A stretch of DNA of 64,000 nt. Source: Amaurobius ferox. Its lineage: Eukaryota; Arthropoda; Arachnida; Araneae; Amaurobiidae. A program made the translations under genes and the position numbers. The stretch is taken from positions 76,442,437 to 76,506,436 of the forward strand of contig OX578136.1 in the NCBI GenBank assembly GCA_951213105.1, read 5' to 3'. Position 1 is the first letter of the stretch. Every line of letters starts with the position of its first letter. Below are positions 58,759-64,000 of the stretch, piece by piece. The notes under the pieces were generated by a model that saw nothing but the letters and a program-made list of their open reading frames with translations, was not told the origin of the DNA and ran no database searches.

Positions 58759-60750
58759 CCAGTGTGACCCTCGTATTTGCAGAAAAATATATTTACATGA
58801 CTATTAAAACTGAAATTCACTTTAGTACAAATAGAAAGAAATGCGCTATGAATATTAAACTTTGTTTTTATGAGGTGACGGTTAGAAAAATACTCTTAAA
58901 CAGGGATTTGCCAAGTAAAAAATGTTACAGAAAAATGTTTTGGTTAAGCTTTTCCAAATACTTTTGTCATTTATTTTATGGCTGAATTTAAAATACTTTG
59001 TTTTATAAGTCATGCAAAATTAAAAAATAATTCATAGTTTAGATTTATTTCTTTTGGAAGATTATAATTAATCACACAAGTGCATGTAAATCCTACAATG
59101 TTCTCAATTTTATCTCATTATTGTTTAAATTTAAGGAATTACATACATGAATTTAAATCTTTGTACACAATAGAAAGCTTTGAAAGTTAAAATCATTATT
59201 TAATAAATTAGAAAACTATTTTAACTACATCTTATTTCATTCCAATGGGATCAAGTGTCTCAAATTCTGCTATATAACATTAATAATATAATCTTTCTAT
59301 GTAACATGCTGAAAGCTCTTGATGTAAAATTTTCATGTGTACAATAAACGAATTCATAGTCTTGGAGTCGCGATAAAGTAAGTAAAACACATTTAACATC
59401 TACTTAATTGTTCGTAATACAGCTCTACATTGGAAAGTTTTATTACTTAAAAATCCTTAAGACGATAATAAAAACATTATTGAAGAATCATTTTGATTTT
59501 TATCAAGCCCTTCTCAATGTTAAGCTCTAATTCTTTGGGACTTCCATTTCCGTCACAGCATCAATAAATATTAACCTCGTTTTATCAGTAAAACCCACGA
59601 TTTTTTCCATAGTCGAAATATGTTTAGGAATTTATGTATATAATATAACAGTGATATTAGGGAATTAGTTGTTGTAAGAAAATATGACTGTTTTCGTTAT
59701 TATTCGATGTTTCAATATGATTTCCAAGTACGTATTGGTTTGATAAATGCATAAAAGTATGTGTAGTAATCTCACTCACAGTAGGGCGAATAGTACTAGA
59801 GAACCAGTTTCGGTATTTGTACCGCTCTCCAGTACGGGGTAACCGATAACTGCTTTGACAATAAGAAAATATATTTGTGGAAATACGCCATGAATACTAA
59901 ATAGTGCAGTCTGCGAATATTGGGTCAAATGGGTTCTGTGATTGTATATGAATATGCTTCAAATTGTACTTCGGAAATTAAACCACAAAGTTTTTATAAA
60001 TTAAAGAAACATTCATTCTTTTTCAATATTTATTACATTAAACATTATCGAAACATAATATGTTAGAATTTTATAATGCCATAATTATGGGCAAGATCTC
60101 TCTCTATGTAAAAGGTCAGGTCCTTATTGATTGACTTACTGACTCATGACCGTAACCCCAACTGCTCGATTATAAAAAAAAATATGTAAAGTAGTGAATT
60201 ATGTAAAGTAGTGAATAGAAGAAATATTAAGAATGCATATTTTCGAAACATATAAGGGGCAGTATGACTGATCTAGATGATCAAGGTATCGTCTCAACCT
60301 TTGAACAAAAAATGTGATTTTATTTTCAGGAATATTTATAATGGGTTATAAAAACTACCACGAAAGGATGTTTTTGTAACACCACCTTAACAAAATGAGA
60401 AAGAGTACTGTCACTGATCGTAAAGGCTACTGAATTTCCCCCAACCTATTAAGATTAGAATTAATACTCATACAGAGATAGTTTTCAAAGATCAGAAGTA
60501 ACCGCTAAAAAATATATATTCCTGTAACCCATTTAAGAAGTTTCGTTTAGCAATTATTTTATAATCCTTGTTACATTTTAGTTTTAAGCATACCACAATT
60601 GAGCAAAATATGTTTTTTACATTACATTCCGATAACTTTTCAAATATAAAAGTAAAGTTTTAAAATGACACAATTGGGATAAAACTGGTACAACAGACTT
60701 CGGAATTCCCTGACCTTGATGACTTTAAGATTTCACCATATTATTATAGT
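58759..60750. other. AT-rich stretch, no gene recognised
   Basis: A 96-codon frame at 58695-58985 has no recognisable motif, starts inside the inverted repeat and is probably chance. Near 60185-60220 a 16-bp ATGTAAAGTAGTGAAT unit occurs twice. The rest shows nothing. Confidence 0.5.
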
Positions 60751-60850
60751 TTAGTAGCTAAAATAGATTTATATTACAATTATCGCTAGTAGCTGAAATA
60801 TATTTATATTACAATTATCGCTAGTAGCTAAAATAGATTTATATTACGAT
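60751..60850 (+). repeat. Three copies of a 35-bp tandem repeat
   Basis: The unit is TAGTAGCTAAAATAGATTTA plus TATTACAATTATCGC, with few differences between copies. Confidence 0.9.
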
Positions 60851-61192
60851 TGATTTTCGAGGCATTAGTCAGTTACAAGATTTCAATCCAAGTTCTGGTG
60901 AGTATGATTTCAACTGAATCTGATATTGTTATATCATCTACAGTAGATGTCTTGGCATGCCACGAAGTTATCAATTAAGTCTACCTAACAGGTAACTATG
61001 GATGTTTTATGATGTGTCAAATGCATTGGAAATAAACGTTGGTTCATTTACGGAAACAACTATGCATTCGATGCTGTGAAATGAAATCTGATATGAAACT
61101 TCTTTGTTTCGAAGTAGTACACTTTAAAAGTAAAGATGAAGTATGATATGTCGAATGGTTATTTATAATGATTCAAAGATTTTTATATAACT

Positions 61193-61897
61193 TGTGAGAC
61201 CAGAAATTGATCTCACACTTTGGTGAGACAGTTTTATGCATTTTATTTATTATGTCCAAAAGGGCAAACAATACTGCCCGTCTGGATGGCGCCGAGTTTT
61301 ACGACACGTGAACCCGAAAGGTCACAAAATCATAAATTTAGGGGCGCCAAGACAAGCGGGGCCTTACGAGGATGTGAACCATGCCATTGGATAAATATTA
61401 TCCAATGGACAAGGATGCTTGTTGCGTCACTCTCAATGCTACAAATGAAAGCAAGGGGGAAAATGACACCCCCGAGAAAAGGAGAACCGCAACCTGTTAC
61501 CTAACAAGAACACTGGTCGAGACTTGTGAAAATACTCATGTAATGAAAATACTCATGTAAATCTCATACGACAGTATGATATTAGATGGTGACTTAGATG
61601 GATACATTATTATGACTTGTGCAGATACTAGAGATGACTTAGTAATTACAATAAGAACGACAACTTGGCGAGAATGAAGTTAACATATTAAGAGAATGCA
61701 ATAAGTGCGGGTGTGCGCGCCATGAGTACATAATTATCGTCGATATTACGAGTCGGTGAAAGAATACTTCTAGTTATTTCGGTGATATGATCGGCGAAAG
61801 ACATGGCGGTGACAAAGCCCAAGGCAGACTTGAAGGTATGTAACCATTGAAAAATCAGGTCTAATACATATTTTTAGGCGAGTTTACCGGTCTCACA
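61193..61897. mobile_element. Candidate solo LTR or LTR end (705 bp)
   Basis: Starts TGTGAGACC and ends GGTCTCACA, a perfect 9-bp inverted pair with TG...CA ends. The interior is richer in G and C than its flanks. The 94-codon frame at 61220-61504 lies wholly inside and has no known motif. No target duplication, primer-binding site or polypurine tract was found. A short DNA transposon remains possible. Confidence 0.45.
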
Positions 61898-62594
61898 TGA
61901 TCCCTCCGTCCAAATAATTAATAATATGATAAATTATTGTAATCGAGTATTTAAGTATGCTAGGTGTTAATAAATGTTTTTTTGTTAAAGTTAAAATGGT
62001 GTAATCCTTTTGGTAACTTAATAATTAATAATTCCTTTACAGAACTCACGCAAAAGGTAAATAACTGGAGGGTTATTGCGAACACAACGTAGTAGTATAA
62101 TAATGTTAATTATAACTTTAAGTTCCTTTTTAAAAGCGCGGCACATTCGGCTTCCGTGACTCTTTTGTGTGAGTTCAAAATTTAAATGAAAATGTTAATA
62201 AATAATAGCGCGCCACATAACAAAATAATATACATTCTCAATCCTATTCATTAAATAATGAAACTTAGTTTTATTAACGATAATTTGCAATTTAAAACCC
62301 CCAGGCCATCTCTGCAAGCATATTTGGATTGATAATAAAGTCTCAATTTGAGTAATATTTGGATAAGATACACCGGGTAACAATCATTTGAAATAAGAGC
62401 ATGTTTACATGGTTACACTAAGTGGTGTTATGGTCTACAACTAGACATTAGCACTTATACAACGGAAAATAACCCGAATCCCTCTAAATTTGCATCCAAT
62501 GTATTTGTAATAACGCATACATAATGATAGACAGCTGCTAACTGATTGAGAAAGAAGGTCGTTGATTATAAACCTCCTTCCTTCACTCAGCTAG
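61898..62594. other. AT-rich sequence without recognised feature
   Basis: Nothing recognised apart from a pyrimidine-rich stretch (CCTCCTTCCTTCACTCAG) at its end, which could be a splice acceptor for the next feature. Confidence 0.4.
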
Positions 62595-62879
62595 GAATAT
62601 TCACTCATTTCCGAACAATTGTTGCTGCCGCCTCCTCATACTCCCCCGCCTCCGCCTCCTCATACTCAACCGCCTCCGCCTCCTCTTATTCTTCTTCCTC
62701 CTCCGCCCCCTCTTCCCCCTCCGCCTTCACGATCTCCAACAACGTCGCCTCCGCCGCTTCTGCGGATACATTCTGTAGATATTTCCGCAGGACCTATCCA
62801 AAAACTGAATTCCTTGATTCTGAGCTCGTTTCGCGAACTACTTCATGCCAAACTAAAATTTAAATTGGTAAACGATTAA
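62595..62879 (+). CDS. Candidate terminal exon, proline-rich protein
   Basis: After the acceptor-like CCTTCACTCAGCTAG, a frame of 94 codons opens EYSLISEQLLLPPPHTP. It passes through about 40 residues of proline clusters and ends SFRELLHAKLKFKLVND and stop. Between them is a non-repetitive segment starting LLRIHSVDISAG. Local base composition (C-rich) differs sharply from the AT-rich surroundings. There is no in-frame ATG at the left, so it would need an upstream exon. Proline clusters of this type bind profilin, WW or SH3 domains in formin- and WASP-like proteins, but no such family can be named here. The alternative is an expanded CCGCCTCCT minisatellite with a chance frame. Confidence 0.4.
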   Translation, partial: EYSLISEQLLLPPPHTPPPPPPHTQPPPPPLILLPPPPPLPPPPSRSPTTSPPPLLRIHSVDISAGPIQKLNSLILSSFRELLHAKLKFKLVND

Positions 62880-64000
62880 TTCAATCTTGTTACCCTATTA
62901 TTTCTTTATAAATGTATTAAATTTTATATTTTCGTATGTTATAGTTTTTGCGGTATGAGACAGAGAAATCGTTAGACATGCCAATACGAAAAAAAAATTT
63001 CACTTCAGAAGTGGATAAAAAGTAAAATATCTCAAAAACAACATCGAAATTAAAAAAAAACCGGTTCTGCAAAAATTCATCCATGCAGGTACCTGCCTAC
63101 AAAAATACGTGGTATTGCTATTGCTAGTCTATCTAGGACTCAAACTAGGAACTCAAATATTTTGTCTTTGATTTTGACATTAAATATTTCTTAAACTACA
63201 ATATATATCAAAAAATGGTTTATTTCAGCGTATTTTCCAAAACTTTTCTATCAGTGTGCCAAATTTTATTTTTATATCTAATAGTTTCTGCGGTAAGAAG
63301 CAAAGAATCTCGAGAAACGAGAAATTTGTTAAAGAGAGGCTGAGGCGGCAATAGCTATTGTATTAATATAGAGATATTGCTACTTATCAATTTTCTAAAC
63401 TTAAATTTTGCTTAGTAATATTTTTAATTTGTTTTCATATTCTAGTTGTTAGCAAATGAAATTTCGAAATATAATATTATCTATCCACATTCAAAAATTT
63501 ACATTAACTTTATGAAATGACTCAATTTTTCTGTTTTTTTTCTATCGAAAATATTACGAAATAGACAAGTTCTTATAAATGGTATATATCAATGGTAAAC
63601 TGCCAAAGAGCTATCAAAAATGTACATGCATGTAAAGAAAATTGTCTTTTTCATATATATAATATTCAAATATGCAATTTTCTTCTTATTCAACTTGTCT
63701 GCCTAGAGACGCTACTGTAGCTCAACCATAAGTAAAATCCATCCAGCCGTAGGTAAAATATGTACTTTTGAAAGGAACACTTAAAAGTTTTAAACGTTAC
63801 CAACATCTACATAGAAAATATATGTTTTTTAAATTTCAGTTTCAGAGGCCCTTGTCGAATATTTAGTGATGGATCACTCGGCTGGAGTCCATTCTTGCTT
63901 TGGTAGATGCTCTTGTAATAGTGAATTCTCTTGTAGAAAGGAATAGATGAATGTATAACATATATTATATAAAGAGTGATCAAAAACATATAGTCCTTTA
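62880..64000. other. AT-rich stretch with diverged internal repeat
   Basis: TATAGTTTTTGCGGTATGAGACAGAGAAATCG (about 62940) and TAATAGTTTCTGCGGTAAGAAGCAAAGAATC (about 63280) are related, so a unit of about 340 bp is repeated once. Nothing else was recognised to the end of the window. Confidence 0.45.

Overview
The window looks like repeat-dense, AT-rich nuclear DNA from an arthropod, most likely a spider or another chelicerate. Three things point that way: there is no bacterial-style gene packing, TA and CA microsatellites are long, and Tc1/mariner remains are abundant. One Tc1 relic resembles the family I know from orb-weaver genomes. The species is inferred, not proven. No complete host gene, rRNA or canonical tRNA gene can be read. 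Coding material is decayed transposase or reverse-transcriptase remains plus a few short exon-like stretches.

Layout. 0-9.3 kb: a 1-kb unclassified repeat (called X here), a 1.6-kb Helitron-like element (1163-2767), and one arm of an inverted segmental duplication (5.17-9.31 kb). That arm carries an open, phase-0, 55-codon exon candidate (8222-8386) and a mariner-type MITE. 9.35-12.33 kb: a 1.09-kb tandem duplication containing a 100-bp repeat array and a possible transposase tail. 13.86-19.00 kb: two Helitron-like elements joined head to tail on the minus strand and filled with tRNA-like 233-bp repeats. They abut a membrane-protein-like reading frame (18995-19264). 20.1 kb: a possible signal-peptide exon. 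23.05-26.64 and 34.40-37.26 kb: a direct segmental duplication with LINE remains at its left end. 28.8-29.35 kb: a hAT relic. 29.65-33.72 kb: the second arm of the inverted duplication, interrupted by a 2.57-kb insertion with TG...CA ends and a 5-bp target duplication. 38.02-40.27 kb: a mariner-type element with long terminal inverted repeats and four in-frame stops. 40.42-41.84 kb: a decayed Tc1. 43.71-44.22 kb: a mariner-derived foldback. 47.1 kb: an exon-like stretch. 51.9-58.8 kb: X copies, long TA tracts, a 124-bp near-perfect hairpin, two mariner relics and a diverged inverted repeat. 61.2-61.9 kb: an LTR candidate. 62.6 kb: a proline-rich exon candidate.

The order of events can be partly read. 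A MITE entered a gene-like segment, the segment was duplicated in inverted orientation, and an LTR-type element then split one copy. Helitron-like elements show precise A/T insertion and end-to-end joining, as expected from rolling-circle transposition. Most elements lack the enzymes to move themselves. All similarity statements come from reading by eye; no alignments or database searches were run.
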